A stretch of 64,000 nt of DNA from Mycolicibacterium alvei (GTDB lineage Bacteria > Actinomycetota > Actinomycetes > Mycobacteriales > Mycobacteriaceae). Both the position numbers and the translations under genes were made by a program. The number at the start of each line of letters is the position of its first letter. The stretch's first letter is position 1. This document shows positions 54,246 through 63,433 of this stretch, in pieces. The stretch lies in assembly GCF_010727325.1 (NCBI RefSeq), contig NZ_AP022565.1, positions 3,844,001 to 3,908,000 of the forward strand, in the 5' to 3' direction. The notes under the pieces are model-generated. The model did not search any database. It saw only the letters and a list, made by a program, of their open reading frames with translations, and had not been told where the DNA came from.

Positions 54246-54286
54246 TACTTTACGATCGTAAAGTACGTTGCTAGTCGATCGTAAAG
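54246..54286. promoter_or_regulatory. Perfect 20-bp TetR palindrome plus second half-site
   Basis: TACTTTACGATCGTAAAGTA at 54246-54265 is a perfect palindrome with no spacer. The sequence CGATCGTAAAG within it recurs at 54276-54286, 23 bp along, and TAGTCGATC occurs at 54237-54245 and 54272-54280. The cluster sits midway between the TetR and CMD starts, fitting a two-direction operator. Confidence 0.8.
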
Positions 54287-54309
54287 CAGATCGGCCCATC
54301 GGAAGGACT

Positions 54310-54876
54310 ATGCGGATGCTGACGCCGTTGCCGGCAGAGGAGTGGGACGATCAGGCGCGTGAGGCCCTGGCCTCCACGGTGCCGCCAGAGCGACGCCGCC
54401 CCGACAAGGCGGGCAACGCGCTCTCGACCCTGGTCCACCATCCGGTCCTGGCCGGGGCCTTTCTACCATTCAACACCTACCTGCAGAAAGACTCCACGCT
54501 GCCGGAGCGGCTCCGTGAACTCGTGATCCTGCGTACCGCCTTCCACCACGGTTGTGTGTACGAGTGGGGTCATCACAGCGCGATGGCCCGGCAGGTGGGG
54601 TTGACCGAGGGCGATGTCGCTTCCACCCAAACCGGCTCGGCGGCAGACGAATTCGATCAGACTGTGCTCGAAGCGGTCGACGAACTGTACAGCGGGTCGC
54701 GGATCTCCGCGCCGACCTGGGAGCGGCTGGGGCGGCGCCTCGACGATCGGCAGCGGATGGACCTGATGTTCACCGTCGGCGGGTACAGCACCTTGGCCTT
54801 CGCGCTGAACACCTTCGATGTCCCGCTTGAAGACGGTGCGGGCACCGACGAGTTCTACGCGTCGATGGAGAACTGA
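54310..54876 (+). CDS. Carboxymuconolactone decarboxylase (CMD) family protein
   Basis: 188 residues with the AhpD-like helical core: PERLRELVILRTAFHHGCVYEWGHHSAMARQVGLTEGD is the typical CMD region, with a single Cys (not the CxxC of AhpD), so a decarboxylase-like or unknown role is more likely than peroxidase. Start ATG 54310; an in-frame ATG at 54316 has better spacing from GGAAGG. It is separated by one base from the P450 gene, with which it is surely cotranscribed. Confidence 0.82.
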   Translation: MRMLTPLPAEEWDDQAREALASTVPPERRRPDKAGNALSTLVHHPVLAGAFLPFNTYLQKDSTLPERLRELVILRTAFHHGCVYEWGHHSAMARQVGLTEGDVASTQTGSAADEFDQTVLEAVDELYSGSRISAPTWERLGRRLDDRQRMDLMFTVGGYSTLAFALNTFDVPLEDGAGTDEFYASMEN

Positions 54877-54877
54877 G

Positions 54878-56152
54878 ATGAACGACAATCGGGATTTCTT
54901 TCGCGACGAAAGCCTGGTGCCCGACCCCTATCCGTTCCTGGCCGGGCTGCGGGAGCGTTGTCCGGTGCAGCGGGAACCGCATCAGAACGTGGTGATGGTG
55001 ACCGGCTACGACGAGGCCGTCGCGGTGTGCAGCGACCCCGAGGCGTTCTCGTCGGCCACCTCGGTGACCGGACCATTTCCCGGATTCCCGGTCGCGTTGG
55101 AGGGCCACTCCGACCAAGAGGTCAGTGAGCTCATCGACCGGCATCGTGACGAACTGCCGATGAGTGACCAGATCACCACGTTCGACCCGCCCACCCACAC
55201 CCAGCACCGCGCGCTGTTGATGGGGCTGATCACGCCGAAGCGCCTCAAGCAGAACGAGGACTTCATGTGGCGGCTGGCAGATCAGACACTCGAGCCCTAC
55301 CTGGCCCGCGGTGGCGGTGAGTTCATCTCTGAATTCGCCGGTCCGTTCACGCTTCTGGTGATCGCCGACCTGCTCGGTGTCCCTGAGGATGACCGCGCCG
55401 AGTTCGCGGCCCGGATGGGTGGGCACGATCAGGCCGGCATCGGCAGCACCGCCGAGCAGTCCGTCGAACAGAATCCGCTGGAGTACCTGTACGAGAAGTT
55501 CTCGACCTACATCGCCGAGCGTCGGGAGAATCCGCGAGAAGACACCCTCACCGGGATGGCCGCGGCGAAGTTCCCGGACGGCTCGACCCCCGAGGTCATC
55601 GACGTGGTCCGGTTGGCCGCCAACCTCTACCTGGCCGGGCAGGAAACCACGGTGCGGCTGCTGAGTTCCGCGCTCAAACTGCTTGCCGAACGCCAGGATC
55701 TGCAGGACCTGCTGCGCGCCGAACCCGCCAGGATCCCGAACTTCATCGAGGAGGCGTTGCGGTGGGAGAGCCCCATCAAGGGTGACTTCCGGCTGGCGCG
55801 CAGCGCGACCACGATCGGCGGCGTCGACGTGCCCGCCGGGGCCACGCTGATGGTGTGCAACGGTGCGGCCAACCGGGACCCGCGCCAGTTCGAGAACCCG
55901 GACACCTTCGACGTCGACCGCCCGAACGCCCGCAGGCACATCGCATTCGGCCGCGGTGTGCACTCGTGCCCGGGTGCGCCACTTGCCCGGGCCGAGACCA
56001 GGGTGTGCCTGGAGCGAATTCTCGCTCGCACCAAGCAGATCCGGCTTTCTGAGGCCGAGCATGGCCCGGAAGGCGGTCGTAGGTTCGACTACGTTCCGAC
56101 GTACATCCTGCGTGGTCTGACCGCCCTGCACCTCGAGGTCACCCCGCGATGA
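54878..56152 (+). CDS. Cytochrome P450
   Basis: 424 residues. Motifs: I-helix LAGQETTVRLL (A-G-x-E-T), ExxR in EEALRWESP, haem loop IAFGRGVHSCPGAPLARAE. The three P450s in the window differ in these motifs, so they are not recent duplicates. It follows the CMD gene by one base and probably acts in the same regulated pathway with the SDR of the divergent unit. It ends 10 bp before fusA2, convergent. Confidence 0.9.
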   Translation: MNDNRDFFRDESLVPDPYPFLAGLRERCPVQREPHQNVVMVTGYDEAVAVCSDPEAFSSATSVTGPFPGFPVALEGHSDQEVSELIDRHRDELPMSDQITTFDPPTHTQHRALLMGLITPKRLKQNEDFMWRLADQTLEPYLARGGGEFISEFAGPFTLLVIADLLGVPEDDRAEFAARMGGHDQAGIGSTAEQSVEQNPLEYLYEKFSTYIAERRENPREDTLTGMAAAKFPDGSTPEVIDVVRLAANLYLAGQETTVRLLSSALKLLAERQDLQDLLRAEPARIPNFIEEALRWESPIKGDFRLARSATTIGGVDVPAGATLMVCNGAANRDPRQFENPDTFDVDRPNARRHIAFGRGVHSCPGAPLARAETRVCLERILARTKQIRLSEAEHGPEGGRRFDYVPTYILRGLTALHLEVTPR

Positions 56153-56162
56153 AGGCGCTCGA

Positions 56163-58370
56163 TCAGACCGCCTTGCGCATCCGGGCGGCGGCTGCGTCGG
56201 GCATCGGCTCGTAGCGGGCAAACTGCCGGGTGAAGCTGCCGGCGCCATGTGAGAGGGACCGTAGGTCGATCGCGTACCGGACCAGTTCGACCGCGGGAAT
56301 TTCCGCCTTCACCACCGTCTTGTCCTCGTCGGCCTTGTCGGTGCCGAGTACCCGTCCGCGCCGACTCGCCAGATCGCTCATCACCGAGCCGACCAGATCG
56401 TCGGGCACCACCACGGTCACGTCGTCGATCGGCTCGAGCAGGTTCACACCGGCAGCCGCAGCGGCCTCGCGCAATGCCAACCCGCCGGCCATCTGGAAGG
56501 CGAAGTCCGACGAGTCGACACTGTGCGCCTTGCCGTCGACCAGCGTCACCCGGACGTCGACGACGGGGTACCCGACCTCTGACCCGACTCCCTTCTCCAT
56601 CTGGGCCCGCACACCTTTCTCGACGCTCGGGATGAACTGGCGCGGTACGGATCCACCGACGACCTTGTCGACGAACTCGAATCCGGCGCCCTCCGGCAGT
56701 GGCTCGACCTCGATGTCGCAGACCGCGTACTGTCCGTGCCCGCCGGACTGTTTGACGTGCCTGCCGTGCCCTTTTGCCTTGCCGCCGAGCGTTTCCCGCA
56801 GTGGTACCCGCAGCTCGACGGTGTCCACCGAGACCCCGTAGCGGCGTGAGAGCGCGTCGAGGACCACCCCGGCATGCGCCTCACCCATGCACCACAGCAC
56901 GATCTGGTGGGTTTCGGGATTCTGCTCGATGCGAAGCGTGGGATCCTCGGCGGCCAGCCGCTGCAACCCGACCGAGAGTTTGTCCTCGTCGGTCTTGGCG
57001 CGAGGCTGCACCGCGATGGGCAGGAGCGGGTCGGGCATGGTCCACGGGCGCAGCACCAGAGGATCGGCCTTGTCGCTGAGGGTGTCACCGGTTTCGGCGC
57101 GGCTGAGCCGACCGATCGCACAGATGTCACCGGCCACCACCGACGGTGCCGGACGCTGCTGCTTGCCCAGCGGGAAGGACAGGGTGCCGATGCGCTCGTC
57201 CTCGTCATGGTCGGCGTGGCCGGCAATCGGGCCTGAGCCGGCGTGGCCGGCAATCGGGCCTGAGCCGGCGTGGCCGTGGGATCCCTCGGCAGCCACGGAG
57301 TCGTCGAAGGCAGAAAAATGGCCCGACACATGCACGGTGGCGTCGGGCCTGATGGTGCCGGAGAACACCCGGACCAGACTGACCCTGCCGACATAGGGAT
57401 CCGACGTCGTCTTCACCACCTCGGCCAGCAGCGGTCCGGACGGGTCGCAGCTCATCGGCTTGCGGGCAGCGCCGCTGGCGGCGAACACCTCAGGCAGGCG
57501 GTGCTCGGGCGGTGACGGGAAGCCGCGGGTGGCGATCTCGAGCAGTTCGAGCGTGCCGACCCCGGATCCGCTGCACACCGGAATCACCGGGAAGAACGAC
57601 CCACGGGCCACGGCCTTCTCCAGGTCGGCGATCAACACCGACTCGTCGATCTCCTCGCCTCCGAGGTAGCGCTCCATCAGCGTTTCGTCCTCGGACTCCT
57701 CGATGATTCCCTCGATCAGGTAGCCGCGGAGTTCGGCAATCTCGTCGTCGTAGCCGCCGTCGGGCGGACGGGTGGTGCGGGTGGCGCCGCTGTAGTCGTA
57801 GTGCGTGCGGGTGAGCAGTCCGATGACTCCCTCCCCCGCGGGGAAGTACAGCGGCGCCACTTTGTCACCGAAAGCCTGCTGGGCGCCGGCCAGTGCATTG
57901 GCGTAGTTGGCGCGGGCGTGATCGAGCTTGGTGATCACCACCGCCCGCGGCATACCGACCGCCGCGCATTCCTGCCACAACGCCTTCGTCGGCTCGTCGA
58001 TGTTCTCGTTGGCCGCGATCACGAACAGCGCGCAGTCGGCGGCCCGCAATCCGGCACGCAACTCCCCGACGAAATCGGCGTATCCGGGGGTGTCGATCAA
58101 ATTGACCTTGATCCCGTTGTGCTGCAACGGGGCCAGCGCCAGTCCGACCGAGCGCTGCTGGCCGATCTCGGCCTCGTCGAAATCACAGACCGTCGACCCG
58201 TCGACCACCGAACCCGCGCGGGTCAGTACACCGGCGGCGACCAGCAGGGCCTCCACGAGAGTGGTCTTGCCGCCACCGGAGGGGCCGACGAGCACGACGT
58301 TGCGAATGGCGGCGGGGCTGTCCGCGGTGGGAACAGCCCCGTTGCCGGCCGAATGCGTCTTATCCGCCAT
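56163..58370 (-). CDS. fusA2: Elongation factor G-like protein EF-G2
   Basis: 735 residues, a paralogue of EF-G: G1 VGPSGGGKTTLVEALL, G3 DTPGYADFVGEL and G4 VITKLDHARANY (TKLD in place of NKxD), then domains II-V with GRHVKQSGGHGQYAVCDIEV, VVGGSVPRQFIPSVEKGVRA and a final RYEPMPDAAAARM. Mycobacterial EF-G2 (Rv0120c type) is dispensable and does not replace EF-G. In domain II a Gly/His-containing repeat insert (see 57214-57276) is present. Start ATG 58370, after a short Met/Leu-poor leader that is not used. Next to an oxidoreductase gene, as in M. tuberculosis. Confidence 0.94.
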   Translation of the reverse strand: MADKTHSAGNGAVPTADSPAAIRNVVLVGPSGGGKTTLVEALLVAAGVLTRAGSVVDGSTVCDFDEAEIGQQRSVGLALAPLQHNGIKVNLIDTPGYADFVGELRAGLRAADCALFVIAANENIDEPTKALWQECAAVGMPRAVVITKLDHARANYANALAGAQQAFGDKVAPLYFPAGEGVIGLLTRTHYDYSGATRTTRPPDGGYDDEIAELRGYLIEGIIEESEDETLMERYLGGEEIDESVLIADLEKAVARGSFFPVIPVCSGSGVGTLELLEIATRGFPSPPEHRLPEVFAASGAARKPMSCDPSGPLLAEVVKTTSDPYVGRVSLVRVFSGTIRPDATVHVSGHFSAFDDSVAAEGSHGHAGSGPIAGHAGSGPIAGHADHDEDERIGTLSFPLGKQQRPAPSVVAGDICAIGRLSRAETGDTLSDKADPLVLRPWTMPDPLLPIAVQPRAKTDEDKLSVGLQRLAAEDPTLRIEQNPETHQIVLWCMGEAHAGVVLDALSRRYGVSVDTVELRVPLRETLGGKAKGHGRHVKQSGGHGQYAVCDIEVEPLPEGAGFEFVDKVVGGSVPRQFIPSVEKGVRAQMEKGVGSEVGYPVVDVRVTLVDGKAHSVDSSDFAFQMAGGLALREAAAAAGVNLLEPIDDVTVVVPDDLVGSVMSDLASRRGRVLGTDKADEDKTVVKAEIPAVELVRYAIDLRSLSHGAGSFTRQFARYEPMPDAAAARMRKAV
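57214..57276. repeat. 27-bp tandem repeat in fusA2
   Basis: Two identical 27-bp units at 57214-57240 and 57241-57267 plus nine bases of a third encode AGSGPIAGH twice, inside a His-rich stretch of EF-G2 (SHGHAGSGPIAGH, then AGHADHDEDE). It is in frame, so copy number can change without breaking the gene. The remembered M. tuberculosis sequence has a short, different loop there. Confidence 0.85.
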
Positions 58371-58490
58371 GGCACTCCTCCTGGTGTCCCCGGGGCGCCC
58401 CGCTGCGGCCCGCCGGACCTGCACTCCACAATTCCCCGATGTGATCTGGAGCACAAGGTCTGCGCGGGTGCGTGGACGCTGTCCCGGACG

Positions 58491-58919
58491 TCACACCTGC
58501 CAGGACGACCAGTGGGTGACCTCGACGGTGATGACCGGCCCGTTCAGCGCAATCCGCTCGTACTGCGGATATTTCGCACGTAAGAGTCCATAGCCGGCCG
58601 CCATCTGGTCACCGCTGTGATGAACCGTGGCCAGCCCGTCGGCACGGACCCACCACAGGTGCGCCCACTCGTCGGTGTAGTGGTCGACCAGCAGGCTGAC
58701 CCGGGAATCGCCTTCGATGTTGGCCAGTCGGCGCAGGCGTTGGGTGGACTTGGGTTTGGCGTCGACCGCGGAGTAGATGGTGGTCGGGGTCTGCGGGGCG
58801 GCCGGCAGCAGGACCGCGAAGACCACCGGGACCAGATGTGGCGCACCGTCGGAACCCAGCGTGGCGAGCACCGCCGAGGGCGCGGCGGCGAACTGGGCAA
58901 TGGCATCGGGATCAGCCAT
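58491..58919 (-). CDS. F420/FMN-binding-type oxidoreductase (PPOX fold)
   Basis: 142 residues with the split-barrel flavin-binding fold of pyridoxamine-phosphate-oxidase-like proteins: [52 protein letters not shown] and [15 protein letters not shown]. The family (TIGR03668/Rv0121c type) is annotated as F420-dependent in mycobacteria. Start ATG 58919 (GTG at 58922 precedes it). The neighbouring fusA2 on the same strand is a conserved neighbour as I recall, so synteny supports the assignment. Confidence 0.84.
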   Translation of the reverse strand: MADPDAIAQFAAAPSAVLATLGSDGAPHLVPVVFAVLLPAAPQTPTTIYSAVDAKPKSTQRLRRLANIEGDSRVSLLVDHYTDEWAHLWWVRADGLATVHHSGDQMAAGYGLLRAKYPQYERIALNGPVITVEVTHWSSWQV

Positions 58920-58953
58920 CACTCCAGACTAGGTGGAGGACGCCGGCAACGTC

Positions 58954-59376
58954 TCAGGGTGGCGGTACGTCGCCGGGCAGCACACCGTCATCCGGTAGTG
59001 GCGGCAGCTTCATGAGCTCGTCGTAGGTCAGGTCTTCGCCCTCACCCGGTGGCGTGGGCCGGACTGGCAGGACGATCGTGGGCCGGTAGTCCGCCGGCGG
59101 GTTCTCGACCGGCGCGACACAACCGACGCCGTAGTTGGTGTTGGCAGGGACTCCGGCGTTATCGACGCAGCAGCTCGTGGCGACGGAGTCGAAGTTCTGG
59201 TCGGGGCCGGGTGTGGCCGTCGAGGTACAGCTCTCGTAGCCCTGCACGTCGAAGGCCGCCGAGGCGGGTGCGATCGCCCACTGAGCTGCGGCACAGATGC
59301 CCACGAAGACGGCGGCTGTGGCGAGCGGACGCCGGCGACGTGCGAGGCTCGCGCGGAGGGGCGTCATCGGCGTCAT
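58954..59376 (-). CDS. Secreted Cys/Pro-containing protein of unknown function
   Basis: About 140 residues: a signal peptide (ATAAVFVGICAAAQWAIAPASA) and a mature part with cysteines in YESCTST, SCC and VGC, then a Pro-rich tail (RPTIVLPVRPTPPGEG; PLPDDGVLPGDVPPP). The Cys pattern suggests disulfides in the cell wall. No function is recognised. ATG 59376 or 59367; the ORF also has a TTG at 59385. It is divergent from the ABC importer operon. Confidence 0.65.
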   Translation of the reverse strand: MTPMTPLRASLARRRRPLATAAVFVGICAAAQWAIAPASAAFDVQGYESCTSTATPGPDQNFDSVATSCCVDNAGVPANTNYGVGCVAPVENPPADYRPTIVLPVRPTPPGEGEDLTYDELMKLPPLPDDGVLPGDVPPP

Positions 59377-59502
59377 GGGCGCCAACCCTAGTCAGCCGGT
59401 ATCGCCACCGTCCACCGCCGGGCGGCCCGCGATGCGTCTCGCGTGCGGTGAGGCCGCGATAGGGTGCCGGTGCGCGCTTGGTGACCGACGGAGGGTTTGG
59501 CA

Positions 59503-60642
59503 ATGATCACGTCCCGGATCGTGACGGCATCGGCGGCTCTGGCCGCATCGGCCGTCGTCGCTGTCGGTCTGGCGGCGTGCGCGCCGCCGCAGAAGGGCGC
59601 TGCCGGCGGCGACACGGATACCGGAGTCAAGGTCGCCGAGGCCACGTCAGCGGCCGACTTCGGCGGGATGGACAAGCTCGTGGCAGCGGCCAAGGCCGAA
59701 GGCGAACTCAATGTGATTGCGCTGCCCCCGGATTGGGCCAACTACGGCGCCATCATCAAGGCCTTTTCCGAGAAGTACGGCATCAAGGTGAACTCGGCGC
59801 TACCCGACGGTTCCAGTCAGGAAGAGATCAACGCGGCCAACCAGCAGAAGGGCAAGGGCACTGCGCCCGACGTGTTCGATCTGGGGCAGTCGGTGGCGCT
59901 CGCGAATGTGTCGATGTTCGCCCCCTACAAGGTGGCCACGTTCGATGACATCCCGGAGAAGCTCAAGGACCCCGACGGCACCTGGGTCAACGACTACGGC
60001 GGGTTCATGTCCATCGGGTTCGATTCGACGAAGGTTCCGCAGGTCACGTCCGTCGAAGATCTGCTCAAACCCGAATACCACGGCATGGTCGCGCTCAACG
60101 GGGACCCGACCCAGGCCGGTGCGGCGTTCGCCGGGGTGCTGATGGCGGCGGTGGCGCAGGGCGGTTCGGCCGATGACATCGCCCCCGGAGTCGCCTTCTT
60201 CGAAAAGCTCAATGAGGCAGGCAACTTCCTGCCACTCGACCCGACGCCGGCCACCATCGCATCGGGACAGACCCCGGTGGTGATCGACTGGAATTACCTC
60301 AACGGCACCGAGAGCCAGAAGGTCCCCGGCTGGCAGGTGATGGTTCCGCACGAGGCCCTGGTCGCCGGGTACTACCATCAGGCGATCAACAAGGATGCTC
60401 CGCATCCGGCGGCGGCCCGGCTGTGGCAGGAATTCCTGTTCAGCGACGAAGGCCAGAACCTGTACGCCCAGGGTGGGGTTCGCCCCGTGCGCGCCGACCA
60501 GATGCTCATCGCGGGCACCGCCGACCGCGCGGCGTTCGGTCAACTGCCTCCCATCGACGGTCCGGTGACGGTGGCGACCCAGGACCAAACCGACACGGCC
60601 AACAAGTATCTGGCCGACAACTGGGCCAAGGCGATCGGCTGA
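59503..60642 (+). CDS. ABC importer substrate-binding lipoprotein
   Basis: 379 residues beginning with a lipoprotein signal (VAVGLAAC lipobox). The body is a class II periplasmic-binding fold of the Fe(III)/polyamine/phosphonate type: a DVFDLGQSVALANVSMF beta strand, DWNYLNG and GWQVMVPHEALVAGYYHQ. The start ATG 59503 has GGAGGG 7 nt upstream. It precedes two permease genes and an ATPase gene, giving a complete importer. The substrate cannot be deduced. Confidence 0.87.
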   Translation: MITSRIVTASAALAASAVVAVGLAACAPPQKGAAGGDTDTGVKVAEATSAADFGGMDKLVAAAKAEGELNVIALPPDWANYGAIIKAFSEKYGIKVNSALPDGSSQEEINAANQQKGKGTAPDVFDLGQSVALANVSMFAPYKVATFDDIPEKLKDPDGTWVNDYGGFMSIGFDSTKVPQVTSVEDLLKPEYHGMVALNGDPTQAGAAFAGVLMAAVAQGGSADDIAPGVAFFEKLNEAGNFLPLDPTPATIASGQTPVVIDWNYLNGTESQKVPGWQVMVPHEALVAGYYHQAINKDAPHPAAARLWQEFLFSDEGQNLYAQGGVRPVRADQMLIAGTADRAAFGQLPPIDGPVTVATQDQTDTANKYLADNWAKAIG

Positions 60643-60650
60643 GTTCCGCT

Positions 60651-61523
60651 ATGCCGGGTAGCACTTCTCGCCGGGATCTACGCGCGGACATCCGGGACGC
60701 GCTGCCATTGCTGCCGTTCGTGGCGGTGGTGACGGTGTTCCTGATCGTGCCGACGGTGACGGTGATCGTGATGGCGTTCTTCGCCGACGGGTCCTTCTCG
60801 TTCGGCCGCATCGCGGCGCTGTTCTCCGGAACCGCACTGACGGCTCTCGCCAAAAGTATTGCGCTGTCGGCCAGTACAGCCCTGATCGGGGCGGTGCTGG
60901 GAGCGGCGCTGGCCTGGTTGATCGTCAGCAGTCCACCGGCATCGATGCTTCGGCGCACGGTGTTGGCTCTGTGCAGTGTACTGGCTCAGTTCGGCGGTGT
61001 GGCACTGGCTTTCGCATTTCTGGCCACCATCGGGCTCAACGGTGTGCTGACGCTGTGGGTCAAGGAGAACCTCGGCTGGGACCTGGTCGGCTCCGGCTGG
61101 TTGTACGGACTCGGCGGGTTGATCCTGGTCTACAGCTATTTCCAGATCCCGCTGATGGTGATCGTCTTCCTGCCCGCCCTAGAGGGGTTGCGTGAGCAGT
61201 GGCGCGAGGCCGCGGTCAGCCTCGGCGCGTCACGGTGGCAGTACCTGCGGGAGGTCGCGGTGCCGCTGCTGACCCCCGCGTTCCTGGGGTCGGCGTTGTT
61301 GTTGTTCGCCAATGCGTTTGCCGCCTATGCCACCGCGGCCGCTCTGGTCAGTCAGGGCAGTCCGATCGTGCCGTTGTTGATCCGCGCCGCACTCACCAGC
61401 GAGGTCGTGCTGGGCCAGTCCAGCTTCGCCTATGCGCTGGCGTGCGAGATGATCGTGGTGGTGGCAATCGTGATGATCGCCTACAACGCGCTGGTGCGCC
61501 GCACGGCAAGGTGGCTGACATGA
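60651..61523 (+). CDS. ABC importer permease subunit 1
   Basis: 290 residues with about six membrane helices and the permease EAA loop EGLREQWREAAVSLGASRWQYLREVAVPLL. Its order and sequence are of the PotB/FbpB-type permease for a class II binding protein. It follows the lipoprotein by 8 bp and overlaps the second permease by 4 nt (ATGA). Confidence 0.87.
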   Translation: MPGSTSRRDLRADIRDALPLLPFVAVVTVFLIVPTVTVIVMAFFADGSFSFGRIAALFSGTALTALAKSIALSASTALIGAVLGAALAWLIVSSPPASMLRRTVLALCSVLAQFGGVALAFAFLATIGLNGVLTLWVKENLGWDLVGSGWLYGLGGLILVYSYFQIPLMVIVFLPALEGLREQWREAAVSLGASRWQYLREVAVPLLTPAFLGSALLLFANAFAAYATAAALVSQGSPIVPLLIRAALTSEVVLGQSSFAYALACEMIVVVAIVMIAYNALVRRTARWLT

Positions 61524-62293
61524 ACCGTGCCGGCCGCCTGGCGCTCGGGGGTCTGTTCGGCCTGTTCTTCCTGTTTCCCCTGTATGCGATGGCCGACTTC
61601 TCCACCCGGAACCTTTTCGCCGGCGGGCGCACCGGCGCAGCCTGGCGCAATCTGGTGGCCGACGATGCCCTGTATCGCGCCATTCTGATTTCACTGCTGC
61701 TCGCGGTGTTCACCGTCATCGCGATGCTGGTGCTGCTGGTGCCGACGATGATCTGGGTGCGCGTGCGGGTCCGCTGGGCCGCACCGTTGGTGGAGTTTCT
61801 GTGCCTGCTGCCGTTGACGATCCCGGCCCTGGTGATCGTGGTGGGCCTGCGCAACGTGTACCTCTGGGTCACTTACCTTCTCGGCGAGTCGGCGCTCACC
61901 CTGACGTTCGTCTACGTGGTGCTGGTCCTGCCGTTCGCCTACCGGGCAATCGACTCCGCGCTGTCCGCGATCGACCTGCAAACCTTGACGGAGGCTGCCC
62001 GGTCGTTGGGAGCCGGATGGTTGTCGACGATCGCCCGGGTGATCGTGCCCAACATCTGGTCGGGGATCCTGTCTGCGGCCTTCATTTCCATCGCAGTGGT
62101 ACTCGGTGAATACACCATCGCCTCGCTGATCGGCTTCGAGACGCTCCCGGTCCAGATCGTGGCGATCGGCAAGAGCGACGGCGCGACGTCGGTGGCGGCC
62201 TCGTTGGCCACCTTGTTGCTCGGGTTCGCGCTGTTGTTGGTCTTGGCGGTGCTCACGCGGGGCCGCCGCCGGACGTTGGGAGTTCAGACATGA
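61520..62293 (+). CDS. ABC importer permease subunit 2
   Basis: 257 residues with about six membrane helices and the EAA loop DLQTLTEAARSLGAGWLSTIARVIVPNI, as in PotC-type permeases. It overlaps the first permease (ATGA) and the ATPase gene (ATGA), so the four transport proteins are translationally coupled. Confidence 0.87.
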   Translation: MNRAGRLALGGLFGLFFLFPLYAMADFSTRNLFAGGRTGAAWRNLVADDALYRAILISLLLAVFTVIAMLVLLVPTMIWVRVRVRWAAPLVEFLCLLPLTIPALVIVVGLRNVYLWVTYLLGESALTLTFVYVVLVLPFAYRAIDSALSAIDLQTLTEAARSLGAGWLSTIARVIVPNIWSGILSAAFISIAVVLGEYTIASLIGFETLPVQIVAIGKSDGATSVAASLATLLLGFALLLVLAVLTRGRRRTLGVQT

Positions 62294-63330
62294 GTCTCGG
62301 GGCCGGTGTGCGCGTTGAACTCCGTGACCTCACCCGCACGTACGGCAGCGTCCACGCCCTCGACGGGCTGAGCCTGTGCATCGAGCCGGGGGAGTTGGTG
62401 GCGCTGCTCGGGCCGTCTGGCTGCGGCAAAACCACCGCGTTGCGCATCCTGGCCGGCCTGGAGGAGGCCAGCTCCGGCACGGTGCTTGCCGGCGGCCGTG
62501 ACATCAGCTCGGTGCCGGCCAACAAGCGGGACATGGGCATGGTGTTCCAGGCGTACAGCCTGTTCCCGCACCTGACCGTGCTGGACAACGTCGCGTTCGG
62601 TCTGAAGATGCGCGGGAATACCAAGCGGGACAGGCTGTTTCGGGCAGCGGACATGCTTGACCTGGTCGGACTGGCAGCGCACAAGAACAAATACGCCCAC
62701 GAGTTGTCCGGGGGGGAACAGCAGCGGGTGGCACTGGCCCGGGCACTGGCGATCGAGCCGAGAGTGCTGCTGCTCGATGAGCCGCTGTCGGCACTCGATG
62801 CCAAGGTCCGCTCCCAATTGCGTGACGAGATCCGGCGGGTGCAGCTCGAAGTCGGCATCACGACGTTGTTCGTGACGCACGACCAGGAGGAGGCCCTGGC
62901 GGTTGCGGACCGGGTCGGGGTGATGAGTCACGGCAAACTCGAGCAGCTCGCCACGCCAGCCGTGCTCTACGCCCGCCCGTCGACGCCGTTCGTCGCCGAG
63001 TTCGTCGGCTTGCACAACAAGGTGCGCGCGCGGGTGTCGGGTGGCCGGGCCAGACTGCTGGGCGCCGAGTTGCCGACCCTGCCCGGTTCGATCACCGCGG
63101 GCGCGGGTACCGCGATGCTGCGTCCGGAGGCGATTCGGGTGCGCGCCGATCCGGACGGGCCCGCGGTGGTGGAATCCGTGGCGTTCCTGGGCCCGACATC
63201 CCACGTGTACATGTCGCTGCCCGACGGCTCGCTGATCCACGCGCAGCTGCCCAGCTCCCGGGCGCGCGCCTTCCAGCCCGGCGTGGTGGTGAGCCTCGCG
63301 CTGGAGCGGACCCCGGTGCTGGTGATCTAG
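62290..63330 (+). CDS. ABC importer ATPase subunit
   Basis: 346 residues: GPSGCGKTTALRILAGL (Walker A), HELSGGEQQRVALARAL (signature) and LLLDEPLSALDAKVR (Walker B), then a TOBE-type C-terminal domain (AMLRPEAIRVRADPDGPAVV, VYMSLPDGSLIHAQL). The layout is of PotA/FbpC/PhnT-type ATPases that drive iron, polyamine or phosphonate uptake. It is the last gene of the operon; 103 bp of non-coding sequence without a clear hairpin follow before the convergent gene. Confidence 0.9.
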   Translation: MSLGAGVRVELRDLTRTYGSVHALDGLSLCIEPGELVALLGPSGCGKTTALRILAGLEEASSGTVLAGGRDISSVPANKRDMGMVFQAYSLFPHLTVLDNVAFGLKMRGNTKRDRLFRAADMLDLVGLAAHKNKYAHELSGGEQQRVALARALAIEPRVLLLDEPLSALDAKVRSQLRDEIRRVQLEVGITTLFVTHDQEEALAVADRVGVMSHGKLEQLATPAVLYARPSTPFVAEFVGLHNKVRARVSGGRARLLGAELPTLPGSITAGAGTAMLRPEAIRVRADPDGPAVVESVAFLGPTSHVYMSLPDGSLIHAQLPSSRARAFQPGVVVSLALERTPVLVI

Positions 63331-63433
63331 CGCGCCGTCGCCGACGCCCGTCGCCTTCTACCAGAGGGCGGTAACTCTCGTGGATGGGCAGCCGTGGCGT
63401 GGAAAACGGCGGCGGAAAATCTCGGACGGCGGC

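Noticed and set aside
54770..56248. Minus-strand 492-codon open frame opposite the P450 and CMD genes
   Set aside because: No recognisable domains; the plus strand has the complete P450 motifs and codon pattern.
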